DNA of 64,000 nucleotides, from contig NZ_JHVH01000019.1 of the NCBI RefSeq assembly GCF_000620045.1, forward strand, positions 27,776 to 91,775. Reading direction: 5' to 3'. Made by a program: the position numbers and the translations under genes. Source of the DNA: Halomonas halodenitrificans DSM 735 (GTDB taxonomy: Bacteria > Pseudomonadota > Gammaproteobacteria > Pseudomonadales > Halomonadaceae). This document shows positions 51,785 to 60,812 of this stretch, piece after piece; position 1 is the stretch's first letter; every line of letters starts with the position of its first letter. The notes under the pieces were generated by a model. The model saw only the letters and a list, made by a program, of their open reading frames with translations. It did not search any database and was not told the origin of the DNA.

Positions 51785-53230
51785 TCAGGAGCGGGGGATG
51801 CGCAGCACCTGCCCCACGCGAATCACGTCGCCGTTGATCTCGTTGGCCTGCTTGAGGCGGCGCACCGGCACGTTATGGCGTGTGGCGATTTCGGAAAGGG
51901 TATCCCCCGGCCGGATACGGTATTCATTTCCGGCGGTGCTGCGCCGGTTATCCCGCTGCCAGGCCAGCAGGCTGGCCGGCGGCGGATTGATGCGAAAATG
52001 CTCCTCCAGCCCCGCGAAGATAGCACGCGCCATCTTCTCCTGGTGGCCGGGGTCGCGCAGGCGCCGCTCCTCCCCGGGGTTGGAGATGAAACCGGTCTCC
52101 ACCAGCAGGGAGGGAATATCCGGCGACTTGAGCACCACGAAGCCGGCCTGCTCCACCCGCGGCTTGTGCAGTCGATTGATGCGCCCCAGGCGATCCAGCA
52201 CCTGCCCGCCGATGGAGAGGGAGTCGTTGAGCGTTGCGGTCATGGTCAGGTCGAGCAGCACACCGCGCAGCACTTCGTCCTTGTCCTTGAGCGACAGGTT
52301 GCCGTCCACGCCGCCGATCAGGTCGGCCTGGTTTTCGGTCTCCGCCAGCCACTGGGCGGTCTCGGAGGTCGCCCCACGCTGGGAGAGCGCATAGACCGAA
52401 CTGCCACTGGGGCGCGGGCTGTTGAAGGCATCCGCGTGGATGGAAACGAAGAAGTCCGCTTTCTGCTCACGCGCGATCTGGGTGCGCTGGCGCAGCCCCA
52501 CATAGTAGTCGCTGTCGCGGATCATCACCGCACGAAAGCCCTTGGCCGCATCAACCTGCTGCTGAAGGCGCTTGGCGATCTGCAGCACGACGTCCTTTTC
52601 ATTAGTGCCCGAGGGGCCGGAGGCACCGGGGTCCTCACCGCCATGGCCGGCATCGACGGCAATGATGATGTCGCGCTTGGGATGGGGCTGGGCACGCTGA
52701 ACCGCGGTTTCAGGCTCGGGAGCCGCCGCCGCTCCGCCCAGATCGGCCTGGGCCTGGGCTCGCTTGGCGGCGATCTCCTGTTCACGGATCATCGCCTCGA
52801 TGGGATCGATGGGATCCTCCACGGCGCTCGCGCCGGGATACTCCAGGTCCACCACCAGGCGGTGCCCGTACTGATCGTTGGGCGCCAGGACAAAGTGGCG
52901 TGGCGCCACCTCACGCTCGAGGTCGAGCACCACACGCAAATCGCTTCCCTCACGCACGCCGGAGCGAATGCGGCTGATGGCACTCCCGGTCAGATCGAGC
53001 CCCTCGAGATCGGCCCCCATCCGGCTATCGTCAAGGTCGATCACCAGGCGCCGTGGGTTCTCGAGAGGAAACACCTGGGCCTGGGTCGGCGACGCCAGAT
53101 CAAAGACCAGTCGCGCATGGTCGGGGGCCGCCCACAGGCGCAGATTCTCCACCTCGCCGGCCTGCACGCCGGCGAGGGGGATCAGCAGCAGGCTCATGGC
53201 CAGCAGGCGTCGCACAGCACCGAATTTCAT
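51785..53230 (-). CDS. amiC: N-acetylmuramoyl-L-alanine amidase (AmiC/AmiB type)
   Basis: This 481-residue periplasmic zinc amidase splits peptidoglycan during cell separation. Order: signal peptide (LLAMSLLLIPLAGVQAGE), AMIN domain (residues about 28-135), linker, Amidase_3 domain with zinc ligands in VDAGHGGEDPGA and SIHADAF and the catalytic glutamate in VETGFISNPGEERRL, then a C-terminal LysM (YRIRPGDTLSEIATRHNVPV). It overlaps tsaE by four bases. Confidence 0.96.
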   Translation of the reverse strand: MKFGAVRRLLAMSLLLIPLAGVQAGEVENLRLWAAPDHARLVFDLASPTQAQVFPLENPRRLVIDLDDSRMGADLEGLDLTGSAISRIRSGVREGSDLRVVLDLEREVAPRHFVLAPNDQYGHRLVVDLEYPGASAVEDPIDPIEAMIREQEIAAKRAQAQADLGGAAAAPEPETAVQRAQPHPKRDIIIAVDAGHGGEDPGASGPSGTNEKDVVLQIAKRLQQQVDAAKGFRAVMIRDSDYYVGLRQRTQIAREQKADFFVSIHADAFNSPRPSGSSVYALSQRGATSETAQWLAETENQADLIGGVDGNLSLKDKDEVLRGVLLDLTMTATLNDSLSIGGQVLDRLGRINRLHKPRVEQAGFVVLKSPDIPSLLVETGFISNPGEERRLRDPGHQEKMARAIFAGLEEHFRINPPPASLLAWQRDNRRSTAGNEYRIRPGDTLSEIATRHNVPVRRLKQANEINGDVIRVGQVLRIPRS

Positions 53231-53736
53231 GATGCGCTCTCCCCATGACTCTCTTCACCGAGGCGCCACCGGGTAGCCTCAGGCATCGCCGCCAGGCGAG
53301 CCAGGACCGTCCGGCCATGGGCACTGTGTGCCTCCAGCCAAGCCTCCCGACCGCTCCCCGCCACGCGCAGTTCGATGCGCAGATCGGGCCCCGGCAACCA
53401 GCCCTCGCCGCGCGCCGGCCACTCAATCAGGCTCAGGGCATCATCCCCGAGCAGGTCGCGGCCACCGATGAACTCGAGCTCCTCGGGGTCGCCCAGACGA
53501 TAGAGATCGAAGTGATAGACTCTCACGCCGTCGAGCTCGTAGGGCTCCACCAGGGTATAGGTCGGGCTCTTTACCGCCCCCCGATGGCCATAGGCACGCA
53601 GCACCCCTCGAGCCAGAGTGGTCTTGCCGGCACCCAGCTCGCCGACGAGATAGACTCGCCCACGCCCTTCCAGGGCACGCCCCAGACATTCGCCCAGGCC
53701 TACCTGGCACTCTTCATCATCGAGTCGCAGCCGCAT
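53227..53736 (-). CDS. tsaE: tRNA threonylcarbamoyladenosine biosynthesis ATPase TsaE
   Basis: This 169-residue P-loop ATPase works with TsaB and TsaD to make t6A37. Walker A GELGAGKT is at residues 32-39; SPTYTLVEPYELDGVRVYHFDLYRL and LSLIEWPARGEGWLP follow the family pattern. The start is the ATG at 53736, which overlaps the end of the preceding nnr gene by 20 bases; the longer frame lies inside that gene. Confidence 0.96.
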   Translation of the reverse strand: MRLRLDDEECQVGLGECLGRALEGRGRVYLVGELGAGKTTLARGVLRAYGHRGAVKSPTYTLVEPYELDGVRVYHFDLYRLGDPEELEFIGGRDLLGDDALSLIEWPARGEGWLPGPDLRIELRVAGSGREAWLEAHSAHGRTVLARLAAMPEATRWRLGEESHGESAS

Positions 53737-55270
53737 CGTCCTCGCCTTTGCCCTTGCGTTCACCCATGGTCGGATTGACCAAAATTCGCGCATAGGATGC
53801 CAGATCGCCGGCCAGCAGACCACGCTCTCCGGCATCGTCGGCCGCCAGATCCGCGGCCCTGGCATGCACCAGCACACCCAGTCGAGCAGCCATCTCAAGT
53901 TCAATGCCCTGGGCCAGCAGGGCACCGATCACGCCGGAAAGCACATCCCCCATGCCACCGCTGGCCATCCCCGGATTGCCGAAGGGGCAGACGACGACTC
54001 CCTCGGGCCCCGCGACCAGGGTGCCGGCGCCCTTGAGAACGACGACCCCGCCGAAGCGCTCACGCAGGGCCAGGACCGCCGCCAGGCGATCCGCCTCGAT
54101 CGCCGCGGTATCCTGGCCCAGCAGCCGCGCCGCCTCGCCGGGGTGCGGCGTCAGGATCCAGTCATCGTGGCGCTTCCCGGAGAAGCGCGTGGCCAGCAGA
54201 TTGAGCCCGTCGGCATCCACCACCCGCGGCCTGCCGGCCTCGAGTGCCGCCTGCAGCATGCTTTGCCCCCAACTGCCCTGCCCCAGCCCCGGCCCGACGA
54301 CCAGGACATCGGCCTGTGCCGGCAGCTCGCCGAGGTCGGTGGCACCGCGAACGCCGTGAACCATGACCTCCGGGCGGCGCACCAGGCTGGCGGTAACGTG
54401 CCGAGGCGAGGTCGCCAGACTCACCCTGCCGGCCCCGAGACGCACACAGGCCTCGGCGGCCAACAGCGCCGCGCCGCCGAACCCGGGCGCGCCCCCCAGG
54501 ATCAGCACATGGCCGCAGTCGCCCTTGTGGGCGGTGCGACGCCGCGCCGGCAGCCAGGCGGCCGGCAGATGCCTGTCGAGCCGCCAGGCGGCGGGTGTTA
54601 TATCCCCCTCGGCCCGGGCATCCACGCCCAGATCGCGAAAGTAGAGCTCGCCGACATGCCCCGGCGCCGTCCCGGTATGCAGGCCCAGCTTGTCGCCGAT
54701 AAAGGTCACGGTGGCGTCGGCTCGCACCGCCTCTCCGAGCGCCGCACCGGTATCGGCATGCAGCCCCGAGGGAATATCGATGGCCAGCACCGGCCTGGCG
54801 CTGGCGTTGATCGCGGCGATCGCCTCGCGAAAGGCACCCCGCACCTCGCCGGCCAGCCCGGTGCCGAGCAGGGAGTCGACCACCAGCTCACCGGACAGCG
54901 ATATGCCGGGCCGCCAGGCCTCGGCTCCGACGCCGGCCGCCGTGGCCATGTCGGCGGCCAGCCGCGCATCGCCGCTCAGCTCATCGATGCCCTTGAGCAG
55001 GATGCGCTGCACCGCCAGCCCCTCGGCGGCGGCCAGGGCGGCCAGCACATGGCCATCACCGCCGTTATTGCCGCCACCACACAGCACCGACAGTGAACGC
55101 CCCCCGGGCCAGCGCTGCCTGAGCACCCGCCAGGCGGCGGCGCTGGCCTGTTGCATCAGGGCGAAGCCCGCGGTGCCGCCGGCGATGGTACGCCGGTCGA
55201 GCTCACGCACCTGGGCGGCACGATAGAGCGGACGCATCCCCGGCCTGGGCCCCTGGCTGGCATCGGTCAT
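53717..55270 (-). CDS. nnr: Bifunctional NAD(P)H-hydrate epimerase / ADP-dependent dehydratase
   Basis: This 517-residue fused repair enzyme restores damaged (hydrated) NADH and NADPH. The N-terminal epimerase domain has LCGGGNNGGDGHVLAALAAA; the C-terminal ribokinase-like dehydratase has GPGLGQGSWG, ILTPHPGEAARLL, VLKGAGTLVAGP and the ADP-site GMASGGMGDVLSGVIGAL. GGAG lies seven bases before the ATG at 55270. It is first in the nnr-tsaE-amiC-mutL unit and divergent from queG. Confidence 0.96.
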   Translation of the reverse strand: MTDASQGPRPGMRPLYRAAQVRELDRRTIAGGTAGFALMQQASAAAWRVLRQRWPGGRSLSVLCGGGNNGGDGHVLAALAAAEGLAVQRILLKGIDELSGDARLAADMATAAGVGAEAWRPGISLSGELVVDSLLGTGLAGEVRGAFREAIAAINASARPVLAIDIPSGLHADTGAALGEAVRADATVTFIGDKLGLHTGTAPGHVGELYFRDLGVDARAEGDITPAAWRLDRHLPAAWLPARRRTAHKGDCGHVLILGGAPGFGGAALLAAEACVRLGAGRVSLATSPRHVTASLVRRPEVMVHGVRGATDLGELPAQADVLVVGPGLGQGSWGQSMLQAALEAGRPRVVDADGLNLLATRFSGKRHDDWILTPHPGEAARLLGQDTAAIEADRLAAVLALRERFGGVVVLKGAGTLVAGPEGVVVCPFGNPGMASGGMGDVLSGVIGALLAQGIELEMAARLGVLVHARAADLAADDAGERGLLAGDLASYARILVNPTMGERKGKGEDDAAATR

Positions 55271-55396
55271 GCGGTGTCTCCTCGGTGGCAATGCTTTATC
55301 ATGGTAGTCGTTTGATAGACGATCCTATCGAACAGTGTAAAGCCCTCGCGGCCCGCGCCAAGTAGCGCCGGCCCCCTGCACGGTGTTTCCGCGATC

Positions 55397-56515
55397 ATGT
55401 CTTCCTCGTCTCCCCACGACGACGCCCTCGACCTCCACGCCCTGGCCCGTCGCATCAAGGCCTGGGGCAGCGAGCTCGGCTTCCAGCAGCTGGGCATTAC
55501 CGATATCGACCTGAGCGAAGATGAGACACGGCTCGAACGCTGGCTCGAGGCCGGCCGGCATGGCGAGATGGGCTTCATGGCCAAGCACGGCACCAAGCGC
55601 ACCCGCCCTGCCGAGCTGGTGCCCGGCACCGTGCGGGTGATCAGCGCACGCCTGGACTATCTCCCCGCCGAGGTGGAAACCGTGGCGACCCTGTCCCGGC
55701 CCGAGACGGCCTATGTGTCGCGCTATGCCACCGGCCGCGACTATCACAAGCTGATGCGCAAGCGCCTGGCGACCCTGGCCAAGTGGATCGAGGCCGAGAC
55801 GGGCCCCTTCGGTTACCGCGCCTTCGTCGATTCGGCGCCGGTCATGGAGCGTGCCCTGGCCCGCAAGGCAGGCCTCGGCTGGGTAGGCAAGAACGCCATG
55901 CTGATCAACCCCAGGGCCGGCTCGCTGTTCTTCCTGGGGGAGCTGTATACCGACCTGCCGCTCCCCGTGGATGAGCCCTTTGCCGGCGAGCACTGCGGCA
56001 GCTGCAGCGCCTGCCGCACGGCCTGCCCCACCGATGCCATCGTCGAGGACCGCGTGGTCGATGCCCGGGCCTGCATCTCCTACCTGACCATCGAGCTGTT
56101 CGGCGCCATCCCCGAACGCTACCGCGCGGCCATGGGTAACCGGGTCTTCGGCTGCGACGATTGCCAGCTGTTCTGCCCCTTCACCCGCTTCGCCACGCCC
56201 ACCGCCGAGACGGACTTCACGCCCCGCCACGACCTCGACCGCGCCAGCCTGCTTTCGCTGTTCGCCTGGGGCGAAGAGGAGTTTCTGGAGAAGACCGCCG
56301 GCAGCCCGATACGACGCATCGGCTACGAACGCTGGCTGCGCAACCTCGCCGTGGGGCTGGGCAACGCCCCCTGGAGCGAAGCGGTCGAATCGGCGCTAAG
56401 GGCGCGCCTGCCCTACCCCTCCGACCTGGTCCGCGAGCATGTACGCTGGGCCCTCGACCGCCACCGGGAGAAGCGACCGCCGCTTATCGCGTCGAGTCGT
56501 AAGCCTGTTATGTGA
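55397..56515 (+). CDS. queG: Epoxyqueuosine reductase QueG
   Basis: This 372-residue cobalamin- and iron-sulfur-dependent enzyme performs the last step of queuosine synthesis in tRNA. The N-terminal domain contains ARRIKAWGSELGFQQLGI, and the two 4Fe-4S motifs are CGSCSACRTACP and CDDCQLFCPF. The need for cobalamin fits with the corrinoid adenosyltransferase in this window. It is the last core-type gene before composition changes. Confidence 0.96.
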   Translation: MSSSSPHDDALDLHALARRIKAWGSELGFQQLGITDIDLSEDETRLERWLEAGRHGEMGFMAKHGTKRTRPAELVPGTVRVISARLDYLPAEVETVATLSRPETAYVSRYATGRDYHKLMRKRLATLAKWIEAETGPFGYRAFVDSAPVMERALARKAGLGWVGKNAMLINPRAGSLFFLGELYTDLPLPVDEPFAGEHCGSCSACRTACPTDAIVEDRVVDARACISYLTIELFGAIPERYRAAMGNRVFGCDDCQLFCPFTRFATPTAETDFTPRHDLDRASLLSLFAWGEEEFLEKTAGSPIRRIGYERWLRNLAVGLGNAPWSEAVESALRARLPYPSDLVREHVRWALDRHREKRPPLIASSRKPVM

Positions 56516-56874
56516 TGTGGCCCAGAAAAAGTAGTCGCCGCAGCGGCTAATTGAACTCCCTTTAGCGCCTAGTAGATCAGAGCAAAATAGGGCCGACAAG
56601 ATGAGCCATAGAAGCCCTCCAAGATGGCATTGGCCCTTCTATGTCAAGGTACACTATCGATGCTTTCTGACTTTGATGTTCACGACGCTCAGCCTAGCAA
56701 GCCGTCGCAGGAGGTGCGAAGAGCAGCACACCAGTGGGGTATAGCTCTCATACCGACACTGGAGAGCATGAGCTGGACAGCATACAGGCTAGCAATGCTA
56801 TAGTGCCTTATGGATTGTACGACAATTTACACTCCATTTTCTCCGCTCTGCTCCTGACCAAATAGGTGCCAACT
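56516..56874. other. AT-richer intergenic region at the island boundary
   Basis: This 359-base gap follows queG and is visibly more AT-rich than the DNA to its left. I see no gene in it. It holds short imperfect hairpins (for example TAGAAG...CTTCTA at 56605-56642), a TATAGT box (56799-56804) with TGGACA 19 bases upstream, and the operator-like palindrome at 56814-56826. No att-site repeat or tRNA end is recognisable. Confidence 0.55.
56814..56826. promoter_or_regulatory. Putative FadR-type GntR operator upstream of the aminotransferase
   Basis: ATTGT-ACG-ACAAT is a perfect inverted repeat; its core TTGTACGACAA fits the FadR-subfamily operator consensus TNGTNNNACNA at every fixed position. 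It begins ten bases after a TATAGT box, over the expected transcription start, a place suited to repression. The GntR regulator at 59990-60667 is the obvious candidate ligand-responsive repressor. Confidence 0.55.
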
Positions 56875-58137
56875 ATGAAAACTCCTGCCTTATGGAGCGC
56901 CCAGGCGCACATGCCCTCCGTTATCGACCGGCAAATTCGCGTGGTATCCGCGCAGGGCGCCTATCTCACCACCGACGAGGGCAAACGGCTCTTCGATGGC
57001 ACATCGTCACTGTGGTACACCAACATTGGCCATGGACGTGAAGAAATGGCCCGAGTCGCCTATGAGCAGATGAAAACGCTCGATGCGTATCATGTGTTCG
57101 GTCGCTACACAAATGATCGTGCCGTTGAGCTGTCAGAAAAGCTGGTCAGCATCGCACCAATGGATAACGCCAAGGTGATTCTGAACAGCGGCGGCTCCGA
57201 TGCCATCGACGTAGCCCTGAAGCTTGCACGTCGCTACTGGAACCACGTTGGCCGCAAGTCCAAGAAGGTAATCATCAGCCGGGAGCACTCCTATCATGGG
57301 CTTCACGCCTACGGCACTAGTGTTGCAGGCCTGGATTTCAACCGAGAAGGTTACGGCACTGATTCGCTAGTTAGCGGTACCGAGCGAGTCGAAAAGCATT
57401 CAACCACCGCCTTCGCCGAAGCTATCGAGCGCATCGGGGCGGAGAACATCGCAGCCTATATTGCCGAACCCATCCTCGGAACCGGTGGTGTACACCCTCC
57501 TCAAAAGGGTTATTTTGAAGAAATTCAAAGGATGTGCCGTGACAACGACATCCTCTTTATTGCCGACGAAGTTATAACTGGCTTCGGCCGCACCGGCAGC
57601 ATGTTTGCTTCTACGCGCTATGGCCTGCAGCCGGATATCGTTACCTTCGCGAAGGGGGTCACCTCGGGGTATGCAGCACTTGGTGGCATTTTCGTTGCTC
57701 CTCGCCTGTGGCAACCCTTCTTCGAACAGAACGCTGATGCTCCGGTCTACCGCCACGGCACCACCTATTCCGGACACCCGGTCACAGCCGCTCTGGCACT
57801 GAAAAACCTTGAAATACTCGAGCGAGAGAGCTTGCTGGAACGCTCAGTACATCTCGAGCAGGTCTTGTCCAATGCGCTATCAGCAATCGAGTCACACGAG
57901 CTGGTAGCCAGCACTCGTGTAGGGGGCTTCCTTGGCGCGATAGAACTCCGCGATATGGCCCAGGCCGAATTGATCACCGATCAACTTCTTGATCTGGGCT
58001 TCATCAGCCGTCCCTTGAGGGGAAATAGCGTGCAGTTCAGCCCTCCTCTCATCTCTACGGATCAAGAAGTGCGCAGTTTCGTCGAGGCTGTTAGGTATCT
58101 GCTGGACGATATCCAGCCTGCCCGGATCCGAGCCTAG
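56875..58137 (+). CDS. Class III PLP-dependent aminotransferase
   Basis: This 420-residue enzyme belongs to the aspartate aminotransferase superfamily class III (omega-aminotransferases). PLP-site features are NSGGSDAIDVALKLARRYW, ISREHSYHGLHAYG, LFIADEVITGFGRTG and the Schiff-base lysine K260 in TFAKGVTSGYAALGG. Such enzymes transaminate omega-amino acids or diamines (GABA, beta-alanine, taurine, putrescine); the following dehydrogenase suggests a semialdehyde product. The ATG at 56875 behind AGGTG is used; a GTG three codons earlier is possible. Codon use is more AT-rich than in the core genes. Confidence 0.92.
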   Translation: MKTPALWSAQAHMPSVIDRQIRVVSAQGAYLTTDEGKRLFDGTSSLWYTNIGHGREEMARVAYEQMKTLDAYHVFGRYTNDRAVELSEKLVSIAPMDNAKVILNSGGSDAIDVALKLARRYWNHVGRKSKKVIISREHSYHGLHAYGTSVAGLDFNREGYGTDSLVSGTERVEKHSTTAFAEAIERIGAENIAAYIAEPILGTGGVHPPQKGYFEEIQRMCRDNDILFIADEVITGFGRTGSMFASTRYGLQPDIVTFAKGVTSGYAALGGIFVAPRLWQPFFEQNADAPVYRHGTTYSGHPVTAALALKNLEILERESLLERSVHLEQVLSNALSAIESHELVASTRVGGFLGAIELRDMAQAELITDQLLDLGFISRPLRGNSVQFSPPLISTDQEVRSFVEAVRYLLDDIQPARIRA

Positions 58138-58150
58138 AGATTGGTGAGTG

Positions 58151-58183
58151 ATCCCACGCATCCTGCGCAACGATGCGTGGGAT
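58151..58183 (+). other. Perfect hairpin between aminotransferase and dehydrogenase genes
   Basis: ATCCCACGCATC and GATGCGTGGGAT form a perfect 12-base stem with the loop CTGCGCAAC, followed by GCGTGAGATGCG, which partly repeats the right arm. There is no T-run, so read-through into the dehydrogenase gene is likely; it could set differential expression. Confidence 0.6.
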
Positions 58184-58231
58184 GCGTGAGATGCGTACCG
58201 ATTGACTTAAACAAGAAAAGAGAATCAGAAC

Positions 58232-59713
58232 ATGAGCCTAATGCCTCCGTCACGAGAGCGCCTTGCAGCTTCTGAGCAGGCTTTGACGAGCCTGCCGGGT
58301 TACAGCAACGACACGCCCACTGACAAGGAGTTCTCGGTTTTCGACCCCTCAACAGAGCAGCGCATTGCAACCTTACGAAACATGACGGCCCAGGAGGCCC
58401 TCGTTGAGGTCGAAACGGCAGAAAGCGAAGGGCGTACCTGGGCAAAAACGACACCGCGGCATCGTTCAGATACCCTCCAGAACGTGTATACGGTGCTAAT
58501 GGAAAACCAGTCGCGACTGGCCTATGTGATCAGCCGCGAGATGGGGAAACCCCTGGGGGAAGCTCTAGGTGAGGTACAGTATGCTGCTGATTATGTCAGG
58601 TGGTACGCCGAAGAACTGCTGCGCCCCGCCGGTGGATATCGCGACAATCCGGCAGGGGCCTCAACGATCCTGACCTGCCGCGCTCCCGTCGGCCTGACAC
58701 TGCTTATCGCGCCTTGGAATTTTCCCATGGCGATGATCACCCGTAAGATTGCCCCTGCCATCGCGGCCGGGTGCGCGTCGCTGATTAAGCCGGCGGCCTT
58801 AACCCCGCTGACCACTCTTCTCACCGTCGACCTGATGGAGGAAGCTGGTGTGCCACGCGAATTGATGCGCGTGGTGACAACCATAGAGCCTGCAGCCTTC
58901 AGTGAAGCAGTGCTTTCAGATCCTCGCATCAGGAAGTTATCCTTCACTGGGTCTACCGGCGTAGGCAGCACTTTGATGAGCTTGGCGGCCAAAAACATCG
59001 TCAAAAGCTCCATGGAGTTGGGTGGTAATGCCCCATTCATCGTGTTTGACGATGCTGACCTAGAGCGTGCCGTAGAAGGAGCCATGTTGGCTAAACTGCG
59101 TAATGGTGGGCAATCCTGCGTCGCAGCTAACCGTTTCTATGTCCAGGACGGCATAGCCGACGCCTTCATTGAGGCTTTCACCGAGAAGATGTCAAAAGTC
59201 GTTACCGGTAACGCCATCACCGAGGGCGTTGGTCTTGGCCCGGTAATCAACCAAGCGGCTGTCGACAAACTCCAGCACCTTGTAGACGATGCCACCGCCC
59301 AAGGGGCAGAGCTAAAAACCGGTGGCAAAAAACCGGCACAAAGCGGCTACTTCTTCTCCCCCACTGTGCTCGATCGAGTCCCCGCGGAAGCCAATATCGC
59401 CAACGCTGAAATTTTCGGCCCTGTAGCAGCCATATCTCGCTTCACCACTCAAGAGGAAGTGCTCTGGAAGGCAAACAATACGCCCTTCGGCTTAGCAGGT
59501 TACGTGTTCACAGAAAATCTCGATCGCGCGCTTAATGTCGCCGATGAGCTAGAGACCGGCCTAGTAGGCATCAATAACGGGATACCCTCCAATCCGGCGG
59601 CTCCGTTCGGTGGAATGAAACAGTCAGGCCTTGGCCGCGAGGGCAGCCACGAGGGTCTCGAAGAGTACCAAGAGGTTCGCTACTACAACATTGCGCGACG
59701 TCATACCGACTGA
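58232..59713 (+). CDS. NAD(P)-dependent succinate-semialdehyde dehydrogenase family protein
   Basis: This 493-residue aldehyde dehydrogenase has the nucleotide site TLLIAPWNFPMAMITRKIAPA, FTGSTGVGSTL, the catalytic glutamate in MELGGNAPFIVF and the catalytic cysteine in NGGQSCVAANRFYV. The C-terminal IPSNPAAPFGGMKQSGLGREG is typical of the GabD group. It should oxidise the semialdehyde made by the upstream aminotransferase to a dicarboxylate. It shares the lower-GC composition of the island. Confidence 0.93.
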   Translation: MSLMPPSRERLAASEQALTSLPGYSNDTPTDKEFSVFDPSTEQRIATLRNMTAQEALVEVETAESEGRTWAKTTPRHRSDTLQNVYTVLMENQSRLAYVISREMGKPLGEALGEVQYAADYVRWYAEELLRPAGGYRDNPAGASTILTCRAPVGLTLLIAPWNFPMAMITRKIAPAIAAGCASLIKPAALTPLTTLLTVDLMEEAGVPRELMRVVTTIEPAAFSEAVLSDPRIRKLSFTGSTGVGSTLMSLAAKNIVKSSMELGGNAPFIVFDDADLERAVEGAMLAKLRNGGQSCVAANRFYVQDGIADAFIEAFTEKMSKVVTGNAITEGVGLGPVINQAAVDKLQHLVDDATAQGAELKTGGKKPAQSGYFFSPTVLDRVPAEANIANAEIFGPVAAISRFTTQEEVLWKANNTPFGLAGYVFTENLDRALNVADELETGLVGINNGIPSNPAAPFGGMKQSGLGREGSHEGLEEYQEVRYYNIARRHTD

Positions 59714-59989
59714 TACGCCTTTTCTCAGAGCCTCACCTTTTCCATCCAGCCTACAGCAGTGTTAGAACCAATCCTCCGTCAAGTGCTGTAGGCTAGGTCA
59801 AGAGTAGTTATAGGGCTGGGCCTTGGCTCCACTCCTGCAACGCAAGCGCGTGGTACAAGTCATGACTCAGACCCGCTATCATTGAGGAGTTCACTATTCC
59901 AGATAACAGGAGCCGGGAGCGCACATCCAACACCATTCCTTGCATGTTGCACGCCGATCCCGGCTCCACAGCCCAGAGCCCACACCTCT
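59714..59989. other. Intergenic region between dehydrogenase and gntR
   Basis: This 276-base gap holds the inverted repeat at 59748-59794 and presumably the gntR promoter. I could not identify a second operator matching TNGTNNNACNA, nor a convincing ribosome-binding site ahead of gntR. An in-frame extension of gntR to 59882 exists but is Pro/Cys-rich and not family-like. Confidence 0.5.
59748..59794 (+). terminator. 11-base inverted repeat after the dehydrogenase gene
   Basis: AGCCTACAGCA and TGCTGTAGGCT are perfect complements separated by 25 bases, starting 35 bases past the stop codon. No T-run follows. It may act as a factor-assisted terminator or simply as an mRNA 3' stabiliser. Confidence 0.4.
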
Positions 59990-60667
59990 ATGAGTACAAC
60001 CAAGCTTCGCACTATCTCAGTCGTGGATGCTGTAGCCGAGCAACTAAGCGAGGCAATTTTTGACGGTACCTTTCAGCCCGGAGAAGTACTGGTAGAATCG
60101 CAGCTAGCGACACTCTATCAGGTACCGAGACAGACCATCCGCTCAGCCATCGTGGTCCTTATTCATGATGGCATCCTCTGTCGTGTACCCAACAAGAGCG
60201 TATACGTTCCAGAATTTTCCGAAGCAGATCTCCATGACCTTTTCGCCGTTCGTCGGTTGGTCGAAATGGAAGCCATCCGTATTCTCGCGAATCGCAAAAT
60301 TGTCCCCAAGGAAGCCGAGAATGCCATGCGGTTCATGGAAGTTTTACACGACGAGAATGACTGGAATGAGATACTCAAGCTCGACTTCAAATTTCATCAG
60401 GCCATCATTGATGCTACCGGCAGCCCCCGGCTACAACGCTTTTATCGTAGTATTTCTGCCGAAAAGCGGCTGGCCCTTTCCTATTATCGAACAGCAGATA
60501 CTTCACCCCGAATCATCGTCCAAGAACATAAGGAACTACTGGATGCTCTTCGGACAGGGGATCCTGACGCGACCGCAGAAGCCGCCAGCCGCCACATACA
60601 AGAATCTGAAGCCCTGATTAGCAGTACGATCAAGGCCCAGAAAGATCAACATAAGATGGAATGGTAA
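59990..60667 (+). CDS. GntR family transcriptional regulator (FadR/FCD subfamily)
   Basis: This 225-residue regulator has an N-terminal winged helix (VAEQLSEAIFDGTFQPGEVLVESQLATLYQVPRQTIRSAIVVL is read across residues about 12-55) and a C-terminal all-helical FCD ligand domain with metal-site-like residues in LDFKFHQAII and EHKELLDAL and AASRHIQES. It probably controls the adjacent aminotransferase-dehydrogenase genes in response to a carboxylate or amine-derived ligand. The first ATG giving a family-like N-terminus (MSTTKLRTISVVDAV) is at 59990. Confidence 0.9.
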   Translation: MSTTKLRTISVVDAVAEQLSEAIFDGTFQPGEVLVESQLATLYQVPRQTIRSAIVVLIHDGILCRVPNKSVYVPEFSEADLHDLFAVRRLVEMEAIRILANRKIVPKEAENAMRFMEVLHDENDWNEILKLDFKFHQAIIDATGSPRLQRFYRSISAEKRLALSYYRTADTSPRIIVQEHKELLDALRTGDPDATAEAASRHIQESEALISSTIKAQKDQHKMEW

Positions 60668-60812
60668 ACTTCCTCTTTGTTAACTGACCTCAACTTCATT
60701 ATGCACATTAGCCACCAATCAGCCTGGCTCACCTAACTTGCCCCTCATATTCAGCTCGATATTTTGAAACACTTACCAAATACGTTGTTAAGCATACGGA
60801 GGCAGTTAAACA

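Noticed and set aside
58134..58454. 106-residue minus-strand frame over the operon hairpin and dehydrogenase start
   Set aside because: It overlaps a clear aldehyde dehydrogenase N-terminus and the hairpin; composition is not protein-like.
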